This document shows positions 1 through 8,456 of a stretch of 39,746 nucleotides of DNA, piece after piece (the first letter of the stretch is position 1; every line of letters begins with the position of its first letter). This DNA is from a virus. The notes below the pieces were generated by a model, which was not told where the DNA came from, ran no database searches, and saw only the letters and a program-made list of their open reading frames with translations. The translations under genes were made by a program, and so were the position numbers. The stretch covers positions 1 through 39,746 of the IMG/VR virus record IMGVR_UViG_3300010354_000207; one strand, written 5' to 3'.

Positions 1-1824
1 ACCTTTGTTTACATTCTTTATTTTGCCCCCATCAGTTTTCTTAAACTGTTTATTCTCCATGATATAGGACTTGTAACACCTGTTCTTGTCGTTCAATTTA
101 TTGGCAGGTGCCTGACCATTTGGTCTGCAATCGTAGTCACAATATCTTTCCCATTCCTTCTGACCGTTTTTAAATCGGACTTTATAGTTAAAGGTCGGTG
201 CATAAAGCGCACCAGAAACCCAATCATTGTAGAATTGGTATTTAACCAATCCAAGGGCTTCAACCAACTGGTTTCTTATACAATCTTCCCAAACCTTCGG
301 CTCCAGTTTCTCTTCACCACATGGCAGCGTTATTTCCCCACCAATAAGGTTTGCTATCAAGTTTAAAGCCTTTGCTATCGTCGCTATAATAGTTATTAAA
401 ACATTTATAATGACAAATAAAAATAAAAGTGCAAAGGACGGTCCACGAACAAACGATGCAATCGCTGCAAAATTCAGAGGGGAAAACGTATAGATTCTGT
501 TATATGGGAAACTATATGCTCCTTCACAAGTCCGCACATCTTTGATTCCGATAAAATTGGCATCATCTTCATCTGAAGCCTTGCTGTACCTCGGTATATA
601 TTGAGAGACGGTATATAGCTTCTTCCATTCCAGTTCGAACAAATCTCTTTCTTTTGTTTCTGCTCCGAAATTAAAGTCGTTATATAAGTTCGGAATCAAG
701 AAGCTACCCGTTCTTGTCGTGCCTTTAAAGAAACTGTAATTAAAATTTTCTGAATTGATTCTAAATCTGGCATTTGCTCTGGTAGGTATTCCAACATTCG
801 GATCCGAACTTAAAACCAATTCTCCATCTTCAGTCGTGACCATTCGCCTCAAATTCATAGGAATCAAGACATTGAAATTACCTTCGTTGTCAATCGGTGC
901 ATCCAGTGGCAGATATTCAAGACCTTCAAAATAATCAGATGCTTTTCGCACCATCTCAATACTTCCACTTGAAGGTTTTAAACTGCAATTATCCCCCATT
1001 TCATTTGAAGGCTTGCATTTTTTGGTTACTTGTTTACCATTTGAATCAGTGAAAAGAGAACCAAAAAATATTGCGTGTGGTGTGAGATTAATTGGCAGAT
1101 TGAAATTCAATTGGGTAATACCCACAGTAGTAATAGCACTGTCACCCCAAAAAGGTATTACTTCTACTGCTTGATTTGAACTTTGAATATGAGGTAATGT
1201 GTCGAGGTCTTTTGAATACTTGAATTTGTTGTTGGAGTCGAAGTAGTTGGACGGCGAACCTTGGGCAATCAAATCATAGGGTTTTAAAGAAACAAATCCC
1301 ACATCACTCAAATCGACATCCATGTGAACCTGTTGTGAACCGACAGGAATACCCACGATCATATAATCTCCACTACCGTTAGTAATGGCATTATATTTAT
1401 AATATTTCTCATAAACTTCTATCCAAACATCGTTGTCCAACAATTCATGTTTATCTGGAAATGTGCCTACTGGAACATGGCAATTAAACTGTTTGTCTTT
1501 CGGTAATAGATTATATCGAACTCCGTCTTTGTTTTTATCAAAAGGTGTTTTGAAATTATAATATGAAGTCAAAAACACATCGTCTTTATCTTCATCACTA
1601 ATCGGGATAAAAACAGAGACTTTTGCATTGGGAATACCATAACCACCGTTCGTAGAAACCCTGCCGACCAAGACACCATAATTGGCATTATGAAGCCGAT
1701 AAACCTCATCGGAAGTAAACTTCAAAGACAAAACCTCCAAGAAATCAAATTTTTGGGGTAGATTAATTACAAGATTTGCACTATTACTGGTAAGGTCTGC
1801 TTTGACCCGTATAGATTTTTCCAT
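1..1824 (-). CDS. Large virion protein next to baseplate genes (C-terminus outside window)
   Basis: Reading from an ATG at 1824 the frame stays open to the window edge (608 residues visible), so the C-terminus is missing. Residues about 35-75 and 125-150 (GVLVGRVSTNGGYGIPNAKV, then GDYMIVGIPVGSQQVHMDVD) look like a carboxypeptidase-regulatory/transthyretin-like beta sandwich, a fold often found in phage structural proteins. A strongly hydrophobic stretch of about 40 residues lies near residues 450-490 and is followed by a Cys-rich region. It sits 29 bp downstream of the gp6-like gene in the same orientation; in T4 the gene after gp6 is gp7, so a baseplate wedge or tail role is plausible by position only. 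A TATATTTG box lies just before the start. The long hydrophobic stretch is unusual for a baseplate protein. Exact function is not recognised. Confidence 0.7.
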   Translation of the reverse strand, partial: MEKSIRVKADLTSNSANLVINLPQKFDFLEVLSLKFTSDEVYRLHNANYGVLVGRVSTNGGYGIPNAKVSVFIPISDEDKDDVFLTSYYNFKTPFDKNKDGVRYNLLPKDKQFNCHVPVGTFPDKHELLDNDVWIEVYEKYYKYNAITNGSGDYMIVGIPVGSQQVHMDVDLSDVGFVSLKPYDLIAQGSPSNYFDSNNKFKYSKDLDTLPHIQSSNQAVEVIPFWGDSAITTVGITQLNFNLPINLTPHAIFFGSLFTDSNGKQVTKKCKPSNEMGDNCSLKPSSGSIEMVRKASDYFEGLEYLPLDAPIDNEGNFNVLIPMNLRRMVTTEDGELVLSSDPNVGIPTRANARFRINSENFNYSFFKGTTRTGSFLIPNLYNDFNFGAETKERDLFELEWKKLYTVSQYIPRYSKASDEDDANFIGIKDVRTCEGAYSFPYNRIYTFSPLNFAAIASFVRGPSFALLFLFVIINVLITIIATIAKALNLIANLIGGEITLPCGEEKLEPKVWEDCIRNQLVEALGLVKYQFYNDWVSGALYAPTFNYKVRFKNGQKEWERYCDYDCRPNGQAPANKLNDKNRCYKSYIMENKQFKKTDGGKIKNVNKG

Positions 1825-1853
1825 CAATCAAATATATGAATATGTTGTTTTTT

Positions 1854-3671
1854 TTAGAAAACAAAATTGATTTTTATATCAACATTCGGGTTTTTAATTT
1901 CGTAGATTTCATCATAAGCAACAAAAATTGTTTGATGTGCGCTGGTATCAATTTGTTTTGTCGAAGCATCAATAAAAGGCATGGTTGTTTGATTGACTGA
2001 ATAATTTCCACCGACCTTGTTGAATATCTTTATTTGGGTTACGTTTAATACGTTGCCGATATTATTTAATGACTCAATCAAGCTGGCCATGTAGATGTTG
2101 TTTCCAAAATACATTTGCTCATTGAAGAAGTCTGTTATTTGTTGGACGGCGGATTTAAGAATTTCAACCCTGTCAGAAAGTTTGTTAATATAGAGGGTAG
2201 CTTCAACTCCCACGTTAATAATTTTTCCATCACGAACCAATATGTAATCATTGATACTTTTAAATTTTGAAAGATATTCTGCTATGTTTGTTTTTAATGT
2301 ACTGGTAGAGTTGTTTGTCAGTTTTGAGTTTTGGTCAACACCGCAAATAACTATTTCGATTTTATTATCATTCTTTGCAACAGATGTGCGATAGGGAGAA
2401 CCGTAGTTGCCAGCCATCAGGCTAACCCTACTGTAATAATCCTGAAGAGTTATACATCTGTTTTGAGAAGCGAAATTATATTTGACAAGGTTTCTAAGTT
2501 CTGGTATCGAAAGTTCGTCTCTGCCACCGAGTGCTGGTAGTGGGTTATTTACTCTCAAAGAACCTTTTACTTGATTATTCTTGGTAGCGTTGGTTCCCAT
2601 GACGATAATATTGACCGTATTAACACTTGTCAATATGTTTGCACCAGCGTTCGTTCTAAGCCCACCGCCTGTTCGATACTTGATAAAAAGTGTAGTGTTC
2701 GACCTCGGAATTTGACCTAAACTAAGATTGTTGATTTTATTATCTAACTGTTCAAATAGCAAATCCGTGTCTGAAACATAATCACTAAAAAAAGATGTGT
2801 CCTCGACACCGTTTCCAAAACGGACAATACAGAAACCTTTGTCTGTATATTCAGTCATAAACTTTTTGTAGACCTTCTCCCATTTGCCGACCATAATGGA
2901 ATCATTATCTGTCATCATTTGAGGTTTAGCCATAAAGACTTCCTTTTCTGCAAGGGAATCTACTTCATACCAAAGATTGGCTGGGTCAGTCCATTCAAGG
3001 ATGGTAGGGAACTGATTGTAGTTCGTGCCATCCAAACTGATAATACTGTCAACACTTAATACGTCGTTGTCGGGTAAAACAATTTCCAAAAATGGTTTTA
3101 CCTCTTCTGGTGTAACAACCTTTTTAAAATATTTTGTAACACCATTGACTACCAATTCCCTTTTCGTGATAGTATATGATAAAATAGTGCCAGTGTTATC
3201 AATATTCGGAATAATTGTTCTGTTTGGAACGCCACTTTGTGAATAAGCAGAAGAAAAGTCTATATCGTTCAATGATTCAAAAAGCAATCCACCCCCAGAA
3301 ATTTGTGCGCCCCTTACAATCAAAGGACAATATGAAATATCAAAACTATCACCAAGCACTGGGACATCCACAGAAAAATCACATATTGTGATGGACGGCG
3401 ATTTGGATGGAATTTTTAACCCATAAGTTCTCGCAATCGCATATAATGACCTTCGTTCTTGTGCATAATCAATTTGTGTTTCTTGAAAAACCCTGTCAGT
3501 ATTAAAAGACAACATATCTCCAACCGCAGCGTTCAACTCCAAAAGCATCATACCAATGCTTGCATCATTAAAGTCGACATAGTAATCAGGGTAATTGGCT
3601 TTAACGAAGTTAATCAATTCACTGCGAATTGAACGGAAGTCACGGCTATAATAATTTATCTTTTTTTCCAT
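1854..3671 (-). CDS. Baseplate wedge protein, T4 gp6-like
   Basis: This 605-residue protein matches the T4 gp6/J-type baseplate wedge family, which joins neighbouring wedges around the central hub. The N-terminus has the family pattern: FVKANYPDYYVDFNDASIGM, followed by LLELNAAVGDMLSFNTDR (residues about 22-60). A C-terminal part carries the GRDELSIPELRNLVKYNFASQ and ITLQDYYSRV segments (residues about 390-425) typical of the gp6/J core, and the last 150 residues resemble the gp6 dimerisation region. The length is close to that of T4 gp6. It lies in a - strand structural block between the gp5-like gene and the large protein that runs off the window. The upstream gap is shared with a divergent nuclease-like gene. 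The motif GGACGGCG occurs twice inside it, antisense to the coding strand. Confidence 0.85.
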   Translation of the reverse strand: MEKKINYYSRDFRSIRSELINFVKANYPDYYVDFNDASIGMMLLELNAAVGDMLSFNTDRVFQETQIDYAQERRSLYAIARTYGLKIPSKSPSITICDFSVDVPVLGDSFDISYCPLIVRGAQISGGGLLFESLNDIDFSSAYSQSGVPNRTIIPNIDNTGTILSYTITKRELVVNGVTKYFKKVVTPEEVKPFLEIVLPDNDVLSVDSIISLDGTNYNQFPTILEWTDPANLWYEVDSLAEKEVFMAKPQMMTDNDSIMVGKWEKVYKKFMTEYTDKGFCIVRFGNGVEDTSFFSDYVSDTDLLFEQLDNKINNLSLGQIPRSNTTLFIKYRTGGGLRTNAGANILTSVNTVNIIVMGTNATKNNQVKGSLRVNNPLPALGGRDELSIPELRNLVKYNFASQNRCITLQDYYSRVSLMAGNYGSPYRTSVAKNDNKIEIVICGVDQNSKLTNNSTSTLKTNIAEYLSKFKSINDYILVRDGKIINVGVEATLYINKLSDRVEILKSAVQQITDFFNEQMYFGNNIYMASLIESLNNIGNVLNVTQIKIFNKVGGNYSVNQTTMPFIDASTKQIDTSAHQTIFVAYDEIYEIKNPNVDIKINFVF

Positions 3672-3717
3672 TTCAGAATTTAATCTATAAATATTTTATA
3701 TAAAAATCGGATTTTAT

Positions 3718-3749
3718 TTTGTTTTTTAATCTCCACAACATTATCTTTG
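3718..3749 (+). promoter_or_regulatory. Host-type (Bacteroidetes) promoter for the nuclease-like gene
   Basis: TTTG at 3718-3721 and TATCTTTG at 3742-3749, separated by 20 bases, fit the -33/-7 consensus TTTG-N~19-TAnnTTTG of the Bacteroidetes primary sigma factor. The ATG of the downstream gene is 20 bases further on. Confidence 0.65.
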
Positions 3750-3768
3750 CAGCTAAAATTTTAAAACT

Positions 3769-4281
3769 ATGAGCAATTTTCGTTACGAAGACTTTTTAAT
3801 GGCTGGAAAAGAAGCCGAACAAAAAATTATCAACACGTTTGGAAGATTCATCGCTGGAACCAGAGACGAAGATTTTAGAGGGATTGATTTGAAACTCACA
3901 TTTAATTTTGACGTAAAAAAAGCAAAAAAAATTAGGCGCGGCGATAGTATGCCAAATTATTTTAAAACATGGATAGAGTACAGGAATGTTAATGGTGGTT
4001 TAGGGTCTATATGTAAAGAAGATATAGATTTCTTCTTGATGGAGGGGTTAGCAGATTGGTTGGTGAAAAGCAGAATTGATACACAGAATTTATACAAAAT
4101 CAATGAAGTAGATTCGTTTGGAAATCCAAAACCGATTCTTTTTCTGGAAGATGCAACAAAAGTAGAGTTATATCAACCATATCAAAGGAAAGGCAGAAAA
4201 GATGTTATTATGCTGGTAGAGCTGAATAACCCGAATTGGCCCACAAAAATGTCTATTCCCAAACGGCTTTTTAACCAGTAA
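3769..4281 (+). CDS. Putative PD-(D/E)XK-like nuclease
   Basis: A 170-residue protein on the opposite strand to the surrounding baseplate genes. Residues 15-55 contain a Glu-rich helix (GKEAEQKIINTF), then DEDFRGIDLKLTFNFDVKKAKK. Spaced acidic residues followed by D-V-K are compatible with a PD-(D/E)XK nuclease core, and a following strand (TWIEYRNVNGGLGS) fits the fold. This is a pattern-level reading and not a firm family assignment. It has its own host-type promoter at 3718-3749, so it is probably expressed early and independently of the late structural operon. Its 3' end overlaps the convergent gp5-like gene by 11 bp. The lone, separately promoted gene within a late operon has the look of an inserted cargo gene. 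Confidence 0.5.
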   Translation: MSNFRYEDFLMAGKEAEQKIINTFGRFIAGTRDEDFRGIDLKLTFNFDVKKAKKIRRGDSMPNYFKTWIEYRNVNGGLGSICKEDIDFFLMEGLADWLVKSRIDTQNLYKINEVDSFGNPKPILFLEDATKVELYQPYQRKGRKDVIMLVELNNPNWPTKMSIPKRLFNQ

Positions 4282-5491
4282 GGACATTTTTATTTAACAG
4301 CCTTTGTAAATCAAAATTCAAAAGTTTTAACATTTGGTCATCTGGAACTGCCCTCATGCCAGGGTAAGGATGGACGTGACTTGAAACAACTTGACGTAAA
4401 ACATCAAGAAATTCAATTAATCTGTCTCCATAAGGGACAGGATGTGCTTTATCAGCAAGATTCAAGAAATCGGCATCATCAACCAAATCAGGTTGTTTTT
4501 TAACATTAAACTCTTTATTTAAATGGCTTACCAAAAATATTTTATCTGCTGCCATTAAAGAGGTAGAAAAATTCAAAGTTTTTTGAGTCAACTCCGTCAC
4601 CTCTGTACTCACATTGGTTGTCTCATTTGAATAAATCTTTGGCAGGCCATTTAAAGAAGAATCAGTGTACACCAATTCCCAATAAACATAGACATTTTGA
4701 AGACCAAGCAATTCAGATTTTAACTGCGCGGTCAATTCACTTTTCGTAGGTTTATTGTAGATTTGAGTGGAAATGATTTTATTTTTCTCCTTATCTTTTA
4801 TCTGTATTGTAGCCTTGGTATCTGCCAAAAAAGAGACAATAAACTGTGTCTTCGGGGCGATAAAAACAGGGGCCAACTTTGTTTTTACAGTTGCCTTTTT
4901 TTCAGACTCTACTGGAAACTTTAAAGTAATATAAGCTGGGTTGACCTTGTTAAAGGTTAACGGTTTATCATTTTCATGTGATCCTACTCTAAAAAGCAAT
5001 TGGTTGGCTTTCAAAAATATACTGCTATTATTCCTGCTGTTAATAGAAATATCTTCTTTGGAGGCGTACACGCCTTTAGATGCAGGTATGACAGAAGTTT
5101 TTTTCGGAGCCTTTATTGCCCCGTCAGGATAATGTGAATTGCTTTCAAGAGCAAACGGTTGATAATCGACATTGTATATATTAGAATGAACAACACTTAC
5201 CCAATACCTCAAATCTTTGGTATTTGAATCAAGGCTGGTGTATATGTTCCTGAACATCACCGTGACCCTTTCTCCAACCTTCGGCAAAGCCCTAAAAAAA
5301 GAGAAACTAAAAAGCGGTACGCAAACAGGTAAATCATCATTCGACACTGTTTTATCCAATTCAGGAATCCTGACCTTGATAACCCCATTTTCTTCGCCGT
5401 CCAACACACTAACAACCTCACCCTCCCAAATGACTTTGGAATAAGGTTTTTCAAATTTACTACTGCCATATTCAGTTCCGATTAATCTCAT
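4271..5491 (-). CDS. Baseplate hub/spike protein, gp5-like OB domain
   Basis: A 406-residue protein with an N-terminal OB-fold domain of the gp5/VgrG type at residues about 22-110: WEGEVVSVLDGEENGVIKV, RIPEL, a loop, LPVCVPLF, and ALPKVGERVTVMF ending in RYWVS. A second segment (EDISINSRNNSSIFLKANQL, residues about 148-168) resembles the repetitive part that follows the OB domain in T4-type hub proteins. The C-terminus has SSHVHPYPGM, a His-rich turn found in other phage baseplate proteins. No lysozyme domain like that of T4 gp5 is visible, so any tail-associated lytic activity must come from another protein. It overlaps the convergent nuclease-like gene at its 3' end and is 6 bp downstream of the next structural gene. 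Confidence 0.7.
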   Translation of the reverse strand: MRLIGTEYGSSKFEKPYSKVIWEGEVVSVLDGEENGVIKVRIPELDKTVSNDDLPVCVPLFSFSFFRALPKVGERVTVMFRNIYTSLDSNTKDLRYWVSVVHSNIYNVDYQPFALESNSHYPDGAIKAPKKTSVIPASKGVYASKEDISINSRNNSSIFLKANQLLFRVGSHENDKPLTFNKVNPAYITLKFPVESEKKATVKTKLAPVFIAPKTQFIVSFLADTKATIQIKDKEKNKIISTQIYNKPTKSELTAQLKSELLGLQNVYVYWELVYTDSSLNGLPKIYSNETTNVSTEVTELTQKTLNFSTSLMAADKIFLVSHLNKEFNVKKQPDLVDDADFLNLADKAHPVPYGDRLIEFLDVLRQVVSSHVHPYPGMRAVPDDQMLKLLNFDLQRLLNKNVLTG

Positions 5492-5497
5492 GTTAAT

Positions 5498-5905
5498 TTA
5501 TTGAATAATGCCTTTTCCCGTTGCGTAATTAGATGTAACACCTTGACCCACAACAGGCAAAACACCTCCAGCAAGACCTGTTACTGTTACAGGAACACCT
5601 GGGGGTATAACCACAGTCACTTTTGCGTTTTGTATTATATGTTCGACGACTGTCTCTACAATAGTGTATATCATTTTTTCCATTATAGATTCCGTGCCAT
5701 CAGGTAATGGTCCGATTGGAACACCAACTTTTTGACTTTTAATTATTATCTCCTTGGTAATATCTCTTGCAGATAACCCTTTTTTGTTTTCACTGCCAAT
5801 CAATATAAGGGGAGAAGGGATATTGGGTGGACGACTGCTGCCACCATCCAAAATCGAGTTTAGGAAACTTATGAGGGTTTCTATGTTCGTTAAATCTTCG
5901 TTCAT
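5498..5905 (-). CDS. Hypothetical structural-cluster protein
   Basis: A 135-residue protein without a recognised family. The C-terminal 50 residues are rich in Val, Gly and Pro (VTVVIPPGVPVTVTGLAGG), as is common in short baseplate or tail components. The rest is mildly hydrophobic with predicted helices. Its ATG overlaps the stop of the preceding gene in an ATGA arrangement, pointing to translational coupling, and it is followed after 6 bp by the gp5-like gene. By position it is probably a baseplate or tail accessory protein made late in infection. Confidence 0.55.
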   Translation of the reverse strand: MNEDLTNIETLISFLNSILDGGSSRPPNIPSPLILIGSENKKGLSARDITKEIIIKSQKVGVPIGPLPDGTESIMEKMIYTIVETVVEHIIQNAKVTVVIPPGVPVTVTGLAGGVLPVVGQGVTSNYATGKGIIQ

Positions 5906-7215
5906 CTGATAAATCCAGCCAAGGAGGTTATTTGTAAAACATACAACTTTAATTGTTCCTGTTGCTTTTTTATATTACTTTCTGCAATCAACTTTGTCAA
6001 CTCCCTTGTGATAATCGTGACCAAATATCTGACAACTGCACCCAGAATATGTTTTTTTACTATATCGAATATAAAGTTCTTATGTTCTTTGAAAAACCCA
6101 ACAAAGCTGACATCCACATCAACTTTCTTAACCATTTTCCTAAACAACTTTATAAACAAGATTTGTTTGGGTGAAAATAATTTTAAAGTTATTGACTTGG
6201 TTATATTCCTGAAAAACTCCAAGAATATATTATTTTGATAAGAGCCTTTGTCGGACGGCGAAACTGTTGGGGAGGTCTGGTTTATCAGGTAATCGAAATT
6301 GACATTATAAATATCTTCGTTATACTGGCTGACATTTACGAGGTCGTCAACAAAGCCTTGCAAGAGGTTATAATCGTATTTTACATAACTTAATTCACAG
6401 TCAACATATTCAAAATAACCTTCTTTCTTTTGTTTAATTCTTCTTTCAATTTCTTCATCGTCGAAACTATAAAAAGAATCATCTACCGTAACATCATCGA
6501 ATATTTTATCAAGAAGGATATTAAATTGCTCTCTATTTTTCAATCCTCTTTTTGAAATCGCATTTGAAGCTAAAGAACTTAGCGTACCAAAAATACCATC
6601 GACAAAATCAGAGATAATTGTAACATCATTGAAAAATTGAACTTTGCTGAAATAAGCATTGACAAAATCATAAACAGTTTTTCCCTGAAAACTTGGGTCC
6701 AGTTTTATGTAGAAATTTTGATTGGAATAACTAACCAAAAGAATATCGTTCCAATTATACTCAACACCTGGATTATTGATTGCCTGATAAAGCAATTTAT
6801 TCAGGTTGTTTTCATAGTCTTCATAATAAAACTTTCCGAGTTCACTATCTGGGTCAATCTTCAAGACTTCAAAAAAATCAATTTCTTTGACACTAAAACT
6901 AACTCCTGTAAAAAACTCATCAGGTATTTCAACGTCGACAGAACAGAATATATAATCGACAATATTCTGTTTGAAATATGAAATCAAATCCGCAGATAAA
7001 GACTTTAATTCAGTTAAAAGAAAAAGTTTAAATTCATCTTTAACCTTTTGCCCCCCAAAGAAAATCCTGAATAAATCCAGAGTAAACTCTAAACTATTCC
7101 TCGGTTTAGAAATTGAGGGGAGAGAATTAGTAAACGAGATATTAGTGAAAGCCTCGTTTGTAATCTTCAACCCCTCAATTTTACCCAATAAAATTTGTTT
7201 GGGGTCAATCGGCAT
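5902..7215 (-). CDS. Hypothetical structural-cluster protein (437 aa)
   Basis: A 437-residue acidic protein rich in Phe, Tyr, Asp and Asn. No family was recognised. The C-terminal third contains long amphipathic helices rich in Lys, Ile and Leu (HILGAVVRYLVTIITREL, residues about 385-405), ending in a Gln-rich helix. It overlaps the upstream gene by 11 bp and the downstream gene by 4 bp, so the genes from 7612 down to 4271 read as one transcription unit. The neighbours suggest a baseplate or tail component. One GGACGGCG copy (6253) lies antisense, in the Ser-Pro-Ser register. Confidence 0.55.
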   Translation of the reverse strand: MPIDPKQILLGKIEGLKITNEAFTNISFTNSLPSISKPRNSLEFTLDLFRIFFGGQKVKDEFKLFLLTELKSLSADLISYFKQNIVDYIFCSVDVEIPDEFFTGVSFSVKEIDFFEVLKIDPDSELGKFYYEDYENNLNKLLYQAINNPGVEYNWNDILLVSYSNQNFYIKLDPSFQGKTVYDFVNAYFSKVQFFNDVTIISDFVDGIFGTLSSLASNAISKRGLKNREQFNILLDKIFDDVTVDDSFYSFDDEEIERRIKQKKEGYFEYVDCELSYVKYDYNLLQGFVDDLVNVSQYNEDIYNVNFDYLINQTSPTVSPSDKGSYQNNIFLEFFRNITKSITLKLFSPKQILFIKLFRKMVKKVDVDVSFVGFFKEHKNFIFDIVKKHILGAVVRYLVTIITRELTKLIAESNIKKQQEQLKLYVLQITSLAGFIR

Positions 7216-7612
7216 TTAAAAGTAAATTGTTTTTCAGTGCTTGTCCTCTCAAGAACTCCAAATCTTTTTCTGTCAAAATTACATCATCCGATGTTTCATT
7301 TTCCGAAACATCTTCCACAGCAGTTCTTTGTGACATTATAGTCGTACCATAGAACTTTACCAGTTCGATTTTGAGTTTGTTATTGGTGTTGATAATGTCA
7401 AGTGCTTTATTGTTAAGAGCGTCCAAAATCTCTGTTTCCTTCAATGTCCTGACAGTATCTTCTTCCCCTTCGACTTGTCGTCTTTCGGTTATTTCATCTT
7501 CTCTTTTACGGATAAATGAAAGTGCCCTTTTTTCCTGACGTTCAAGGTCAATAAAAGTTGTCTGAATTTTTTCTAAAACGCCGTCCAACGACGCAGGTAT
7601 TTTGGATTTCAT
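7205..7612 (-). CDS. Hypothetical charged coiled-coil protein
   Basis: A 135-residue, highly charged protein. Residues about 8-95 are predicted to be mostly helical with heptad-like spacing (LEKIQTTFIDLERQEKRALS and following), suggesting a coiled coil. No family was recognised. It is the first gene of the - strand structural unit, 25 bp after the sigma-factor gene, and is preceded by a TATAAATA late-promoter-like box at 7625-7632. One GGACGGCG copy (7579, - strand) encodes Asp-Gly-Val near the N-terminus. Confidence 0.5.
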   Translation of the reverse strand: MKSKIPASLDGVLEKIQTTFIDLERQEKRALSFIRKREDEITERRQVEGEEDTVRTLKETEILDALNNKALDIINTNNKLKIELVKFYGTTIMSQRTAVEDVSENETSDDVILTEKDLEFLRGQALKNNLLLNAD

Positions 7613-7624
7613 TTTCTTGTTTTT

Positions 7625-7632
7625 TATTTATA
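7625..7632 (-). promoter_or_regulatory. Candidate T4-type late promoter (TATAAATA)
   Basis: TATAAATA on the - strand lies 12 bases before the ATG at 7612, in the 25-bp gap after the gp55-like sigma gene. The octamer is expected several times by chance in DNA this AT-rich, so support comes from its position and from the nearby late sigma gene. An overlapping + strand copy also exists because the stretch is partly palindromic. Confidence 0.4.
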
Positions 7633-7637
7633 AATAT

Positions 7638-8402
7638 TCAAAAGTCATCTTCAAGGTCACTCAAATAATTTTGTTTCCTTGCGACATAAAATTCTTTGTA
7701 GAATTTCAGACTTTGGCCTATTTGTGTCGTATTTAAAAGCGTCATGTTTCTGATACATTCAAGGACGAAGTTCTTGTTATACTTTTTAGTATCGTCAACG
7801 TAAATTCGTTCCCAATTCTGGGTTATTTCCAATATCGCTACGCCGACCTTAACATCTGAATCCTTTAGACCGTATTTTAAAATATTATCTTCCAATAAAA
7901 GGTCTTGTATTTCATCCACGATTATTTTAAAAAATTCATGCAGGAGATTATCTTCAGAGTATTCTTTCTCTTCTATATCATCCCCTTGAGTAATGCTTTT
8001 GTAAACGTCTTCGTATAAGACTACTTTCTTTTTATCTTTCGTCTCTTTTTTCCTGTTATTTTGTAATCTCCGTTTTATAATCGTACCAAAGTAAGAAAAT
8101 GATTTTTTTCCTCTACTTGGGTCGAACATTGAGATTTTCATGTGCAAAAAAGATAAAGTATCGTCAAACAATTCTTTATAAGACATTTTCGCGCTATATA
8201 ATTTATACCTGTTGATGATAGATTCAGTCATCTTCTCTAAAGGAAATTTCAGGTATTGATTATATATCTCGTTCCTTTCTGCTTCACTGGCCGCTGTCAA
8301 ATATCTAACAACTGCTTCTTCTTGCTCATTTGAAAAATATTCAGATGTTTTTACATTTTCATCTTGTTTCTCATTTTTTGATTTTCTACCTCTTTTTGCC
8401 AT
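7638..8402 (-). CDS. Late-transcription sigma factor, T4 gp55-like
   Basis: A 254-residue protein resembling phage sigma factors of the gp55 type, which direct host RNA polymerase to late promoters. Residues about 55-115 look like a reduced sigma region 2: EKMTESIINRYKLY, YKELFDDTLSFLHMKI, then FDPSRGKKSFSYFGTIIKRR. This F-D-x-x-(R/K)-G...F-x-Y-F pattern is characteristic of sigma-70 region 2. The N-terminus is a basic, disordered tail. No clear region 4 is visible, as in T4 gp55, which has a minimal C-terminal element instead. It stands at the head of the baseplate block, after the glycosyltransferase cluster, and is preceded by a strong hairpin at 8417-8456 that may limit read-through. Its presence supports reading nearby TATAAATA boxes as late promoters. 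Confidence 0.7.
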   Translation of the reverse strand: MAKRGRKSKNEKQDENVKTSEYFSNEQEEAVVRYLTAASEAERNEIYNQYLKFPLEKMTESIINRYKLYSAKMSYKELFDDTLSFLHMKISMFDPSRGKKSFSYFGTIIKRRLQNNRKKETKDKKKVVLYEDVYKSITQGDDIEEKEYSEDNLLHEFFKIIVDEIQDLLLEDNILKYGLKDSDVKVGVAILEITQNWERIYVDDTKKYNKNFVLECIRNMTLLNTTQIGQSLKFYKEFYVARKQNYLSDLEDDF

Positions 8403-8416
8403 AGATTAAAAGTTAA

Positions 8417-8456
8417 ATGAAGAGCAGGTTTTTTTAACCTTGGGCCTGCTCTTCAT
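8417..8456 (-). terminator. 12-bp perfect hairpin over the glycosyltransferase stop codon
   Basis: ATGAAGAGCAGG at 8417-8428 pairs perfectly with CCTGCTCTTCAT at 8445-8456 across a 16-base loop that holds the stop codon of the upstream gene. On the - strand the stem is followed by a T-rich run. It could be a terminator or attenuator between the glycosyltransferase genes and the sigma gene, or an RNA-processing hairpin. Confidence 0.5.
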
